DNA of 64,000 nt from an uncultured Helicobacter sp. (GTDB lineage: Bacteria > Campylobacterota > Campylobacteria > Campylobacterales > Helicobacteraceae), in contig CASFYB010000003.1 of the NCBI GenBank assembly GCA_949298825.1, positions 62,001-126,000 of the forward strand. The letters are read 5' to 3'. The notes below the pieces were generated by a model, which saw only the letters and a program-made list of their open reading frames with translations, made no database searches and had not been told where the DNA came from. Positions 46,184 to 54,973 of this stretch are shown here, one piece after another (position 1 is the first letter of the stretch; the number at the start of each line of letters is the position of its first letter). Both the position numbers and the translations under genes were made by a program.

Positions 46184-47980
46184 TTGAAATTCCCCCCACA
46201 GTTAGTTAAACAATGTAGTGATATTCGTATAGAGTTAGCAAAGGTTGCTGATACTTTTAAGGTGGATCCACAATTTGTAGGATTTGAGCTTTTGGCCGTA
46301 GAAGTCCTGCTTGATCGAAATGATAAAAATGGCTTTCAGGTCGTCACAAAAGAAGAGATGCAGCAGCTTGAAGATGAGGAGCTTTTTAATACAGATAGCT
46401 TTAAAATCAAACAGCGCTATGATATACGCATCAAACCTGTAGAATCTCAACCCCAAATCTCACTTAGAATCTCACCTTTTGGTGATAAGATGCGCTTGCG
46501 TTTTGGTGAGGGGGTAAGTTTATTAGATGAGGATATATTTTATGAGGAGATGATGCGCGAGATTGAAGCGCAAATGGCTTTTGAGGGTATCATCATCCGT
46601 AGAAGAAATGATATAAAGCAGCGTTTAATATCTGAAGTCAAAACCTTAATACAAAATCAAACTCTCCCACCTTGCGAGATAGATATTTTAGAATCAGTCG
46701 TGTATTCCCCCCATCGCGAAGCCTATAGTGAGTTTTTGATCCCTTGTGAGGATAGATATAGGGATTATAAGGAAGCTTATTTTGCTGTCAATAAAGGAGA
46801 GGATATCGTAGCCTTCCATAAGGCAAAGCCATCATCTAGTGGACGAAATTTATATGGCGAGTTTATCTTGGCTACGCAGATTGATTTGATGCATACTCAT
46901 AGTTTCCCAAAATTTAAAAACGATGAGGTAGAGCAGATAGAGCATGGTGAGTGTGTCTTTTTTAGATCATTGATTGATTCTTATGTGAGATTGAAGAGCA
47001 ATGAAATTGACTTTTATCGTCAAAATGAGTTTAGTCATATTAATGCAAACTCTACCCCACCATTACTAGGTGGTATGGGCAAGAATCTAACACTTACAAT
47101 CAGGGCTTCTAATAGCTCTCAAGATGCAATAGGTGAAGGGGTGGTTTTAGAGGCTGCTAATATTAAGATTATCGGTAATGTGGCTAAGAATGCAAGAATC
47201 CAGGCAAATGAGATTGAGATTGAAGGTAGTACACATCAAGAATCAGAAATCATTGCCAATCGAGCAAAGATCAAAACACATTGTGGCAATCTTATTGCTG
47301 ATGAGGCGATGATTGAGACTTTGGATCAGGGATTTGTGCAGTCAGAGAGTATTTATCTTGATTTGTGCCAAGAAGGAGAAGTCTTATCTAAAGAAGCAAA
47401 TATTAAAAAAATTGCAAGTAATAATAAAGTAACTATTAGTTATCGTTTGCATGTTGGAAATATCGAGGGGGAAAATAATATCATCACTATCTCTTCTTTG
47501 GCCTATCATAAGACAAAAGATTTGATTGATGTTTTGGTTAAGAAAAAGAATTTTTTGATTAATAGCGCTAAAGAGGTGTATAGCAAGTATCATAAGATCC
47601 TGGCTTCTGTTAAAAAGAGTAAGCCATTAATAGAGCAGATTGAAGGTGCGCAGGAAGTGATACGTGAGCAGATGATGCAGAATAAAGATATTGCTGAAGC
47701 ATATGGAAGACATCATACGATGATAAAAGATTTGCGTATGTTTAGACAAGAGCTTTTTGATTATCAACAGTTTATTGAGAAAACTGTCAATAACCTTGTG
47801 CAAATTGATGAAGAGGTTTTAAATGCACAAATTTATTGTGATAAGTCATGGGGTGAGGATACTAAGCTTGTCTATCAAAGAGAGTTTCCTAAAAAACAGG
47901 TAAAGAGCTTGAATGTGGATAAGGATTTTAAGGGTGGTTATAGGATTGATTCAGAGACTGAAGAGTTTGTGGGTATGTAG
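46184..47980 (+). CDS. FapA/DUF342 family protein
   Basis: A 598-aa cytoplasmic protein of the FapA family. Residues 180-215 carry the marker FHKAKPSSSGRNLYGE. The middle (about 300-400) is a right-handed beta-helix-like stretch, for example AANIKIIGNVAKNARIQANEIEIEGST and IIANRAKIKTHCGNL. A coiled coil lies at about 450-560. Members are linked to flagellar placement or polysaccharide regulation in other bacteria. The role here is unknown. It uses a TTG start at 46184 that follows GAAGGAG at six bases. ruvA starts 15 bases downstream. Confidence 0.8.
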   Translation: MKFPPQLVKQCSDIRIELAKVADTFKVDPQFVGFELLAVEVLLDRNDKNGFQVVTKEEMQQLEDEELFNTDSFKIKQRYDIRIKPVESQPQISLRISPFGDKMRLRFGEGVSLLDEDIFYEEMMREIEAQMAFEGIIIRRRNDIKQRLISEVKTLIQNQTLPPCEIDILESVVYSPHREAYSEFLIPCEDRYRDYKEAYFAVNKGEDIVAFHKAKPSSSGRNLYGEFILATQIDLMHTHSFPKFKNDEVEQIEHGECVFFRSLIDSYVRLKSNEIDFYRQNEFSHINANSTPPLLGGMGKNLTLTIRASNSSQDAIGEGVVLEAANIKIIGNVAKNARIQANEIEIEGSTHQESEIIANRAKIKTHCGNLIADEAMIETLDQGFVQSESIYLDLCQEGEVLSKEANIKKIASNNKVTISYRLHVGNIEGENNIITISSLAYHKTKDLIDVLVKKKNFLINSAKEVYSKYHKILASVKKSKPLIEQIEGAQEVIREQMMQNKDIAEAYGRHHTMIKDLRMFRQELFDYQQFIEKTVNNLVQIDEEVLNAQIYCDKSWGEDTKLVYQREFPKKQVKSLNVDKDFKGGYRIDSETEEFVGM

Positions 47981-47995
47981 ATTTGGAGTTTTAGC

Positions 47996-48556
47996 GTGAT
48001 TTTTGGGCTAAATGGAGAGATTTATCGGCTTGAGCCAGCTAGGGTTTTGCTTAAGGTAGGCGGGATTATCTATGATGTGGCTATCTCTATGCAGTGTTCA
48101 TCACGTTTAGCTAAAGAAGGCGAGGCTTTTTTATATACCACACAGATTATCCGCGAAGATGCGCATCTTTTATTTGGCTTTTATGATGAGATGGAAAAGG
48201 GGATGTTTGATCGGTTGATTAAGATTAATGGCGTCGGACCAAAAGTGGCGCTAGCCATCCTTTCTACCTATGAATCTAGCGAGATTTTAGAGATTATTAA
48301 GAGAAAAGATGTTGCCGCATTACAAAGAGTGCCAGGGATTGGTGCTAAGGGTGCTGGTAAGATTATGGTGGATTTGAGTGGTTTTTATGTGGATTTACTT
48401 CCAAAGACAAGCACTCCAGATTCTATCTATCAAGAAGCCAAAATGGCATTAGAATCTCTTGGCTTTAAGACTAGTAATATTGATAAAGTATTTAAGGATA
48501 TTAAAGCCACAACCACACAAGATATCATCAAGGAAGCATTAAAAATTTTACGCTAA
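47996..48556 (+). CDS. ruvA: Holliday junction DNA helicase subunit RuvA
   Basis: Binds four-way junctions and loads RuvB. The N-terminal OB domain includes MIFGLNGEIYRLEP and LLKVGGIIYDVAIS. The helix-hairpin-helix pair is in LIKINGVGPKVALAILSTY and LQRVPGIGAKGAGKIMVDL. The C-terminal three-helix domain (about 137-186) ends TTQDIIKEALKILR. It uses a GTG start at 47996, shortly after the FapA-like gene. The tRNA-cluster promoter starts 26 bases after the stop. The partner ruvB is not in this window. Confidence 0.96.
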   Translation: MIFGLNGEIYRLEPARVLLKVGGIIYDVAISMQCSSRLAKEGEAFLYTTQIIREDAHLLFGFYDEMEKGMFDRLIKINGVGPKVALAILSTYESSEILEIIKRKDVAALQRVPGIGAKGAGKIMVDLSGFYVDLLPKTSTPDSIYQEAKMALESLGFKTSNIDKVFKDIKATTTQDIIKEALKILR

Positions 48557-48582
48557 TACCCTTAAAGAAGATAGGTATTTTC

Positions 48583-48612
48583 TTGACAATGGGTCTGATT
48601 TTTAAGTATAAT
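48583..48612 (+). promoter_or_regulatory. tRNA cluster promoter with full consensus boxes
   Basis: TTGACA at 48583-48588 and TATAAT at 48607-48612 are separated by 18 bases. The discriminator that follows (CGGCCCTC) is GC-rich, as in stable-RNA promoters subject to stringent control. Consensus -35 boxes are unusual in Helicobacter, so this is probably a strong promoter driving tRNA-Pro and the following tRNAs. Confidence 0.75.
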
Positions 48613-48636
48613 CGGCCCTCAAGACTTTTTAGGTTT

Positions 48637-48714
48637 CGGGGCGTAGCGCAGTCTGGTTAGCGCACTTGGTTTGGGACCAAGGGGTCGAAGGTTCGAATCC
48701 TTTCGCCCCGACCA
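48637..48714 (+). tRNA. tRNA-Pro (TGG)
   Basis: A 78-base cloverleaf with a 7-bp acceptor stem (CGGGGCG with CGCCCCG), D-arm GCGC...GCGC, and anticodon stem CTTGG/CCAAG around TTTGGGA (anticodon TGG). The T-arm is GGTTCGAATCC, and CCA is encoded. First gene of the cluster, 24 bases after the -10. Confidence 0.97.
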
Positions 48715-48736
48715 TTGTCTAGTTATTATTGCTCAT

Positions 48737-48814
48737 GGTGGGTGTAGCTCAGTTGGTTAGAGCATCAGGTTGTGGCTCTGAGGGTCGTGGGTTCGAGCCC
48801 CATCACCCACCCCA
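48737..48814 (+). tRNA. tRNA-His (GTG)
   Basis: Includes the extra 5' G (position -1) opposite C73, the identity element of tRNA-His, followed by acceptor stem GTGGGTG/CATCACCCAC-type pairing. The anticodon loop is TTGTGGC (GTG). The T-loop is GGTTCGAGCC, and CCA is encoded at the end. 22 bases separate it from tRNA-Pro. Confidence 0.97.
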
Positions 48815-48856
48815 TAGACAAATGAATAGATAATAATATTTATACAATAATAACTT

Positions 48857-48933
48857 GCGTTCGTAGCTCAATTGGATAGAGCACCAGACTTCGGATCTGG
48901 GGGTTAGGGGTTCGACTCCCTTCGGGCGTACCA
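48857..48933 (+). tRNA. tRNA-Arg (TCG)
   Basis: Cloverleaf with anticodon stem CCAGA/TCTGG around loop CTTCGGA (anticodon TCG). The T-arm is GGTTCGACTCC and CCA is encoded. The acceptor stem GCGTTCG/CGGGCGT contains several G-T pairs compared with the following tRNA. 42 bases separate it from tRNA-His. Confidence 0.95.
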
Positions 48934-48960
48934 CCTAGCTCTCATTTGTCTGGTTCATTC

Positions 48961-49037
48961 GCGCTCGTAGCTCAGCTGGATAGAGCAACAGCCTTCTAAG
49001 CCGTAGGTCGCAGGTTCGAATCCTGCCGGGCGTACCA
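48961..49037 (+). tRNA. tRNA-Arg (TCT)
   Basis: Cloverleaf with acceptor GCGCTCG/CGGGCGT and anticodon stem ACAGC/GCCGT (one A-C mismatch) around CTTCTAA (anticodon TCT). The T-arm is GGTTCGAATCC and CCA is encoded. Last tRNA of the cluster, followed by TTTTTT at 49050-49056 but no added hairpin. Confidence 0.96.
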
Positions 49038-49120
49038 CCCTTTCTACTCCCTTTTTTATTGCTTATTTGTTTATATCTTACATTCTAGACATTCTGTTTT
49101 TACATATAATCCTTATTTTC

Positions 49121-49149
49121 TTGACTTTTTATTCATATTTTCTTATATT
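49121..49149 (+). promoter_or_regulatory. Probable promoter of the gluconate-dehydrogenase-like pair
   Basis: TTGACT (49121-49126) and TATATT (49144-49149) are separated by 17 bases, 56 bases before the start at 49206. The rest of the 168-base gap after the tRNAs is AT-rich with no other signal seen. Confidence 0.5.
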
Positions 49150-49205
49150 AATATTTTAACTTTTATAAAATAAAGTTAATTTTTATTTAATAAAAAGGAG
49201 AATAT

Positions 49206-49922
49206 ATGATTATTGATAGACGTAATTTCTTTAAACTATCAGCTTTGGCTAGTGGGGTAGTGGCAGGAGCATTTAGCTCGCCTTTAGCAGCCAAAGAAAA
49301 GGCAGAGCCAGAGATGAGAAAATCCCATGAGCATGCCTTAAACTCTAGTCCAAAATTACAAGGTAGGATGTTTTTTCAAAAAGATATCGATTTTGAAAAT
49401 TTGGGTGCAGCTTGTCAGAGAATCTGGCCAAAAGATTCTACGCCTGGGGCCAAAGAGCTTGGCGTGCCCTATTTTATTGATAATCAACTAGCCTCTGGAT
49501 ATGGCTTTAATGCTACTCTTTATATGCAAGGTCCATTTTTTGAGGGTACACCACAGCAAGGCTTGCAGTCTCCTTTAAATCGTAGAGATATGATGCTTTT
49601 AGGATTAGAAGGCTTGGAGCAAAATGCGCAAAAGCTTTATCATAAAAGTTTTTATAGTCTTAGTGATGAGCAGCAAGATGAGATTTTAAAGAGTTTTGAG
49701 GAGGGTAGAGTACAGATAGATGGCTTTGGTTCATCATCATTTTTTGGTCTACTTTTTGAGATGACAATGGCAGGTGTTTTTAGCGATCCTATTTATCAGG
49801 GTAATGAAAATAAAATCGCATGGCGTTTGGTTGGATTCCCTGGTGCGCAGATGAGCTATACAGAGTATATTACAAGAGACAAATATAAGCCTATTGAGCC
49901 TATGGGCATTTCTGATATGTAA
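49206..49922 (+). CDS. Tat-exported gluconate 2-dehydrogenase subunit 3 family protein
   Basis: The 238-aa small subunit has a twin-arginine signal (DRRNFFKLSALASGVVAGAFS, Arg pair near residue 5). The mature part is helical with FENLGAACQRIWPKDSTPGAKELGVP and FIDNQLASGYGF, typical of subunit 3. The large FAD subunit next door has no signal of its own and would be carried out as a folded partner. C. jejuni has a similar two-gene gluconate dehydrogenase. The start follows AAAAGGAG. The stop is 10 bases before the large-subunit gene. Confidence 0.85.
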   Translation: MIIDRRNFFKLSALASGVVAGAFSSPLAAKEKAEPEMRKSHEHALNSSPKLQGRMFFQKDIDFENLGAACQRIWPKDSTPGAKELGVPYFIDNQLASGYGFNATLYMQGPFFEGTPQQGLQSPLNRRDMMLLGLEGLEQNAQKLYHKSFYSLSDEQQDEILKSFEEGRVQIDGFGSSSFFGLLFEMTMAGVFSDPIYQGNENKIAWRLVGFPGAQMSYTEYITRDKYKPIEPMGISDM

Positions 49923-49932
49923 GGAGTTTGTG

Positions 49933-51648
49933 ATGAAGGTATTAAAGAAAGTAGATGTTCTGACAGTAGGGGCTGGCTGGGCAGGTAGTATTGTAGCGCT
50001 TGAGGCAGTCAAAAATGGACTAGAGGTATTAAGTTTAGAGCGTGGTGGTATGCAGGGGATAGAGAATTTTCAGCATTTGCATGATGAATGGCGCTATGGG
50101 ATTAACTATGGTTTGATGCAAGATCTATCTAAGGATACTGTTACAGTAAGAAATACCATGGATCAAAGAGCACTTCCTTATCGTAAGATGGGATCTTTCT
50201 TGCTTGGTAATGGAGTGGGTGGTGCAGGAGTGCACTGGAATGGCTGGACTTTTAGATTTATGCCTTATGACTTTGAGATCAAAACTCAAAGCAAAAAAAG
50301 ATATGGCAATAAGCTTGGAGATGAGTATTTATTGCAAGATTGGGGGATTAGCTATAAAGAGATGGAATCTTATTATGATAGATTTGAAAAGCTTTGTGGT
50401 ATAGCTGGAGAGCCAAATCCATTGGAGAAAAAACTAGGTACATTTAGAAGTAGCCCCTATCCTCAAAAACCACTTGAAAATACAAAGATTTTGAAATATT
50501 TTGATGAGGCGGCTAAGCTTTGTGGTCTGCATACTTATCGTATGCCTGCAGCAAACTCTAGTGGTAGCTATACAAATCCAGATTCTGCTGTGTTAAACCC
50601 ATGCCAATATTGTGCATTTTGCGAGCGTTTTGCTTGTGAATATAATGCCAAGGCAAGTCCTATCTCTACGACTATCCCAGTGGCGATGAATACAGGTCGC
50701 TATACTATCCGCACCTATGCAAATGTAACCAAAGTGGTGAAAAAAGGCGATAAGGCAGTGGGCGTAGAGTTTGTAGATCTAAAAACAATGCAGACTTATT
50801 TCCAGCCAGCCGATATTGTGGTTTTAAGCAGTTTTGTCTTAAACAATGCTAAGATCTTGATGGTAAGTCAAATAGGTCAAATATATGATCCAAAAACTGG
50901 CAAAGGGACTTTGGGTAAAAATTATTGCTATCAGATAAATGCAGGTTGTGAAGCCTTTTTTGATGAGCAGTTTGATACATTTATGGGTGCTGGAGCATTG
51001 GGCGTGGCTAGTGATGACTTTAATGGGGATAACTTTGATCATAGTAAGCTTGATTTTTTACATGGTGCGGGTCTTTATTGTGTGCAGTCAGGAAATAGAC
51101 CTGTGCAATATCGTCCTGTACCAGAGGGGACCCCTAGCTTTGGTCTGGAATATAAAAAGGCTGTAAATTATAACTTTACACGTAGTATTTATGTAGGTGC
51201 GCAAGGGGCTAGCCTGCCTTATAAATATAATTATTTGGATTTGGATCCTACCTATAAAGATGCCTTTGGATTCCCGCTTTTGAGGATGACTTATAACTTT
51301 ACAAATCAAGATAGGGCATTGCATCGATATTTTGTTGATAAGACTGCAGAGATTGCTAAAAAGCTTAAGGGTGTAAAGAGTATAAGAAAAGAAGGCTATA
51401 TTACAGATTATAGCGTGGTGCCTTATCAGACATCACATAATACGGGCGGGACTACAATGGGCAGTGATCCTAAAATCAGCGTAGTTAATACTTATTTGCA
51501 GCACTGGGAATGTGAGAATCTGTTTGTCGTAGGGGCTGGAAACTTCCAACATAATAGTGGATATAACCCAACAGATACTGTAGGTGCATTAGCCTATCGT
51601 TGTGCTGAAGGTGTGCTAAAGTATCATAAAGGCCAAAAGCTGGCCTAA
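49933..51648 (+). CDS. GMC-family FAD oxidoreductase, gluconate 2-dehydrogenase large subunit-like
   Basis: A 571-aa periplasmic sugar-acid dehydrogenase subunit. The FAD-binding motif is LTVGAGWAGSIVALEA, and GNGVGGAGVHWNGWTFR is the family's active-site region. A Cys cluster NPCQYCAFCERFACEYN near residue 222 resembles the [3Fe-4S] ligands of FAD-dependent glucose/fructose dehydrogenases. HNTGGTTMGSDP and NFQHNSGYNPTDTVGALAYR close the C-terminus. I use the ATG at 49933, which follows AAGGAG, rather than 49894. No cytochrome c subunit is adjacent, so the electron acceptor must be encoded elsewhere. The exact substrate is not visible from sequence. Confidence 0.85.
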   Translation: MKVLKKVDVLTVGAGWAGSIVALEAVKNGLEVLSLERGGMQGIENFQHLHDEWRYGINYGLMQDLSKDTVTVRNTMDQRALPYRKMGSFLLGNGVGGAGVHWNGWTFRFMPYDFEIKTQSKKRYGNKLGDEYLLQDWGISYKEMESYYDRFEKLCGIAGEPNPLEKKLGTFRSSPYPQKPLENTKILKYFDEAAKLCGLHTYRMPAANSSGSYTNPDSAVLNPCQYCAFCERFACEYNAKASPISTTIPVAMNTGRYTIRTYANVTKVVKKGDKAVGVEFVDLKTMQTYFQPADIVVLSSFVLNNAKILMVSQIGQIYDPKTGKGTLGKNYCYQINAGCEAFFDEQFDTFMGAGALGVASDDFNGDNFDHSKLDFLHGAGLYCVQSGNRPVQYRPVPEGTPSFGLEYKKAVNYNFTRSIYVGAQGASLPYKYNYLDLDPTYKDAFGFPLLRMTYNFTNQDRALHRYFVDKTAEIAKKLKGVKSIRKEGYITDYSVVPYQTSHNTGGTTMGSDPKISVVNTYLQHWECENLFVVGAGNFQHNSGYNPTDTVGALAYRCAEGVLKYHKGQKLA

Positions 51649-51654
51649 AACTTT

Positions 51655-51684
51655 AAAGTCCTAAGAGTTTATGCTTAGGACTTT
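51655..51684. terminator. Bidirectional terminator hairpin
   Basis: AAAGTCCTAAG (51655-51665) and CTTAGGACTTT (51674-51684) form a perfect 11-bp stem with an 8-base loop and a T-run on either side. It lies between the convergent GMC gene and the DUF2156 gene. It overlaps the last codons of the DUF2156 gene. Confidence 0.75.
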
Positions 51685-52566
51685 TGCCTCATATTTATCG
51701 ACAAGAAAAGCAGGGTTGTAGCTCATCTTAGCCTTTCTTAATCCCTCAATCCCTAAGTCTTCTTCACGATTAGCATATTCATATTTGCTGAAGCTATTTT
51801 TTAGGAGTTGTTGGTTGATGATCTGATAGGCACCATGGATGCTAGAATCTGCTTTTTCAATATGGATGACGACCATTTTTTCATTGATCACTTCACCAAA
51901 GCTAAAGGCGATGATTTTCCCATCTATGCGCACTATCCCACCAATAAAATCTAGTTCATTCCAGTGATTTAGTGCATTTTGGATGCCAATAAATTCATTT
52001 TTTAAGCCATCGCTTGGATCTGGTGTAGCCTCAAACCATTGTTGATAGGTTTGATTCAGCTCATTGGCATTTTGGGCAGTAATCTCTTCATAGCTAAAGT
52101 GAGGATAGGTTTGTAAAAATTTATTCAGGTGATTTTTTTTCTTATGATATTTGCGTCCAGAGAGATTTATAAGCTCAGAAATATTATAAACATAATCACT
52201 TCTATCGCGATTGAGAAAAGATTCTAGTTGAAAATGTGCTTTAAGAAAGTCTAGATTTTCTAGCTCTAAAGAGTGAAACTCCAAAACCTCGCCTCTAGTC
52301 TGTGCATAAGTAAATAGGCTTTTTATAGCACCAAGTTTATCACCCTTACCAATTGGGAAAAAATAAAATGGATTTTTATTCTCATATGTAGTTTGTATGA
52401 TAAGACAGTCAGATAGGATCGCATAGCTTATTTTACGAGCCTTATGCCAAAGGTAGAGATTACCAAAGTTGATATCTGATATTTGATATTGATCTTGTGA
52501 TAAATAGGTTTCAAAGATTTGTTTATCTTTGAGAGTGATATCTTTAAAGGTGATTTTGCATTCCAT
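51661..52566 (-). CDS. DUF2156 (LysX/MprF C-terminal-like, GNAT fold) protein
   Basis: A 301-aa cytoplasmic protein with no membrane helix. The family pattern is a GNAT-like pair: DINFGNLYLWHK near residue 33, LSGRKYHKKKNHLNKFLQTYP near 135, and GGIVRIDGKIIAFSFGEVINEKMVVIHIEKAD near 205-235 (split here only by wording). NREEDLGIEGLRKAKMSYNP is at the C-terminus. The relatives in MprF transfer aminoacyl groups to lipids, but stand-alone copies like this have no known role. It ends in the terminator stem. pheA lies 21 bases upstream on the same strand. Confidence 0.78.
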   Translation of the reverse strand: MECKITFKDITLKDKQIFETYLSQDQYQISDINFGNLYLWHKARKISYAILSDCLIIQTTYENKNPFYFFPIGKGDKLGAIKSLFTYAQTRGEVLEFHSLELENLDFLKAHFQLESFLNRDRSDYVYNISELINLSGRKYHKKKNHLNKFLQTYPHFSYEEITAQNANELNQTYQQWFEATPDPSDGLKNEFIGIQNALNHWNELDFIGGIVRIDGKIIAFSFGEVINEKMVVIHIEKADSSIHGAYQIINQQLLKNSFSKYEYANREEDLGIEGLRKAKMSYNPAFLVDKYEAKVLSINS

Positions 52567-52587
52567 TTTTAATGTCCAATTTTAAAA

Positions 52588-53664
52588 TTAAGATGATTGA
52601 TCACAAGCATAGCTACCTAGCCATTTTAGCTCATCTGGTCTTTTGGCAAAAAGTCTAGCTATATTTTCATCATCCCTATGTCCAAAAAAATCGATATAAA
52701 AGCCAAAACTAAAGTTGCTTTTACTCTTAATAGGACGAGAATCAATTTTGCTAAGATTGATACCATGATCCTTAAAGTCTTTAAGCAGCTCTAAAAGCAC
52801 CCCAGGCCTATCTTTTAGTGTAGCAAAGACAGAGGTTTTATCTTGCTGGCTAGGAGCATTGTAAAAATCGCTAATGACAATAAAGCGTGTTTTATTATCA
52901 TCTTTATCTTCGATATTTTCAAACATAATAGGGATATTATAAAGCTTTGCGGCAATCTTAGAGCAAATAGCAGCGCTATTTTTTTCTTTTGCTACAAGAC
53001 TAACTGCCTTAGCAGCGGAATCTACAGGTATCCATGCAATATTTTCTAGCTCATGGGATTGTAAAAAGATATCACACTGCCCAAAAGCGATATCTTTAGA
53101 ATAGATAGTTTTGATATTTTTTAGACTTTCTTCTGTGCTAGCAAAGCAATGATGGATGGGCAAGATGATTTCAGAGATGATTTTAAGATCGCTTTGTGTA
53201 AGACAATCAATGCTTTCACCAATAGTCCCATTACTATTATTTTCTATTGGGATGACGCCATATTTGGCCCTACCTGATTTGATAGCACTAAAGACAGCAG
53301 AGATATTATGCATAGATACATATTCACTCATTGCACCAAATCTCTCTTCTGCTGCTTGATGCGTATAGCTGCCAATAGGTCCTAGAAAGGCGACTTTTTC
53401 TCTTTTTTCTAGATTCCTTGAGATGGCAAAGATCTCTAAGAATATAGCATCAATAGCCTTGGAATCTAGATGAAGGGTTTTATTTTTCTTAAGGCGATTT
53501 AAGATCTCTTTTTCTCTATCAGGACGATAGATGCTCATATTATTTTTGATTTTTTGAAAGCCAATTTTTTTTACATACTCCATACGAGTATCTAATAGTT
53601 CTAAGAGCTGATCATCTAGTTTATCAATCTGATCCCTTAGATTCTGGATGTTATTTTCTGGCAT
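52588..53664 (-). CDS. pheA: Chorismate mutase/prephenate dehydratase (P-protein)
   Basis: Fused enzyme for phenylalanine synthesis. The chorismate mutase domain (1-90) has LRDQIDKLDDQLLELLDTRMEYV and YRPDREKEIL. The dehydratase domain starts KVAFLGPIGSYTHQAAEERFG and has PIENNSNGTIGESID and DKDDNKTRFIVIS. The ACT domain is TSVFATLKDRPGVLLELLKDF with INLSKIDSRPIKSKSNFSFGFYIDF (split here only by wording), for Phe feedback. Length 358 aa is normal. lysA ends 2 bases upstream, an arrangement I recall from H. pylori. Confidence 0.96.
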   Translation of the reverse strand: MPENNIQNLRDQIDKLDDQLLELLDTRMEYVKKIGFQKIKNNMSIYRPDREKEILNRLKKNKTLHLDSKAIDAIFLEIFAISRNLEKREKVAFLGPIGSYTHQAAEERFGAMSEYVSMHNISAVFSAIKSGRAKYGVIPIENNSNGTIGESIDCLTQSDLKIISEIILPIHHCFASTEESLKNIKTIYSKDIAFGQCDIFLQSHELENIAWIPVDSAAKAVSLVAKEKNSAAICSKIAAKLYNIPIMFENIEDKDDNKTRFIVISDFYNAPSQQDKTSVFATLKDRPGVLLELLKDFKDHGINLSKIDSRPIKSKSNFSFGFYIDFFGHRDDENIARLFAKRPDELKWLGSYACDQSS

Positions 53665-53666
53665 AT

Positions 53667-54911
53667 CTATCCTCTTGAGTTTAGTATATCCTCAAGTATA
53701 GCAAGTCCTTGTAGCTCATTTTCAAATAATTGGTCTATTTCTTCTCTGGGTTTGATAATATAAGCATTATTCTCAATAATACCAATCTCACAGGCTCTAG
53801 CCCGGGTATTGTAGTTGCTTGACATAGAATATCCATAAGCACCAGCATTTTCAAAAACGATTAAATCACCATTTTCTATCTCACCAAGCAATACATTTTT
53901 TGCCAAAAAGTCACCAGATTCACAAATAGGACCGACAATATCTACGGGTTTTAGATTGTTTGCTTTGTTCTCTTTTTGTGGAAGGTGGTTTGGATGATGG
54001 TAGGCATCATAAAGACTAGGACGTAATAAGTCATTCATCGCACCATCTATGATCACAAAATGTTTATTTTTGTGTTGTTTTTGGGAAATAACTTTGGTGA
54101 TAAGATAGCCACACTCTCCTACAACACTGCGCCCAGGCTCGCAGATAATAGTAACATCTAATCCTTTAATAGCAGCTAAAATACCTTGTGCATAGTCATA
54201 GAGATCTATAGTGTTTTCATCTTTATAGCAAATACCAATGCCCCCACCCACATCAAAAAATTTGATATCAAGTCCCAATGCAATAAGGCTTTTAGTAAAG
54301 CTAGCAATTTTTTGGGCTGATTGTAAGATGGGTTCTAGCTCTGTAAGTTGAGAGCCTATGTGAAAGTGGATGCTAATAGGAGAGAGAAAGTCTGATTTAT
54401 GCGCATAAAGATAGAGTTTTTTTGCCTCCTCTATCTCTACTCCAAACTTATTTTCACTTAGCCCTGTAGAGATATAGGGATGAGTTTTTGGGTCTATATC
54501 TGGATTCACTCGGATGGAGATTCGTGCATTTTTGTTATTTTCTTTTGCAATCGCTTCGATCCTTAGCAGTTCATCACTGCTTTCTACATTTAAAAATAAT
54601 ATTTCAGAATCTAAAGCCTCTTTGATCTCATCATCCCTTTTGCCCACACCGCTAAAAATGATTTTATAAGGTTTGATACCTGCTTTGAGTGCGCGCCTTA
54701 CCTCGCCAATAGAGACGCAATCTGCTCCACCTTCTAAGGCTGCTATTTGAGCAAGTATAGAGAGGTTTGAGTTTGCTTTAAGCGCATAGCAGATGAGGGA
54801 TTTTCTAGCATGAAAGGCATTTTTATAGGCCAAAAAGTTATTTTTGATCTTTTCAAAGTCATAAACATAAAGCGGCGTACCATATTGCTTAGCTAAAGTC
54901 TTGAAGTCCAT
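53667..54911 (-). CDS. lysA: Diaminopimelate decarboxylase
   Basis: PLP enzyme making lysine from meso-DAP. The PLP lysine is in CYALKANSNLSILAQIA near residue 44. GGADCVSIGEVRRAL, FHIGSQLTE, FFDVGGGIGICY and CEPGRSVVGECGYL are family blocks, and GPICESGDFLAKN supplies the active-site Cys. NAGAYGYSMSSNYNTRARA is near the end. Length 414 aa is normal. It is first of the minus-strand lysA-pheA-DUF2156 unit and diverges from the clpS-clpA unit across 62 bases. Confidence 0.97.
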   Translation of the reverse strand: MDFKTLAKQYGTPLYVYDFEKIKNNFLAYKNAFHARKSLICYALKANSNLSILAQIAALEGGADCVSIGEVRRALKAGIKPYKIIFSGVGKRDDEIKEALDSEILFLNVESSDELLRIEAIAKENNKNARISIRVNPDIDPKTHPYISTGLSENKFGVEIEEAKKLYLYAHKSDFLSPISIHFHIGSQLTELEPILQSAQKIASFTKSLIALGLDIKFFDVGGGIGICYKDENTIDLYDYAQGILAAIKGLDVTIICEPGRSVVGECGYLITKVISQKQHKNKHFVIIDGAMNDLLRPSLYDAYHHPNHLPQKENKANNLKPVDIVGPICESGDFLAKNVLLGEIENGDLIVFENAGAYGYSMSSNYNTRARACEIGIIENNAYIIKPREEIDQLFENELQGLAILEDILNSRG

Positions 54912-54938
54912 AATTCTTAATAAAGTCCTAATTTTTGC

Positions 54939-54944
54939 TATAAT
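54939..54944 (+). promoter_or_regulatory. Probable extended -10 for the clpS-clpA unit
   Basis: TGCTATAAT ends at 54944, an extended -10 (TG-x-TATAAT) 29 bases before the TTG start at 54974. It lies in the 62-base gap shared with the divergent lysA. Confidence 0.5.
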
Positions 54945-54973
54945 TTTACCTAAAAAATAAAAGGTTATGCAGC

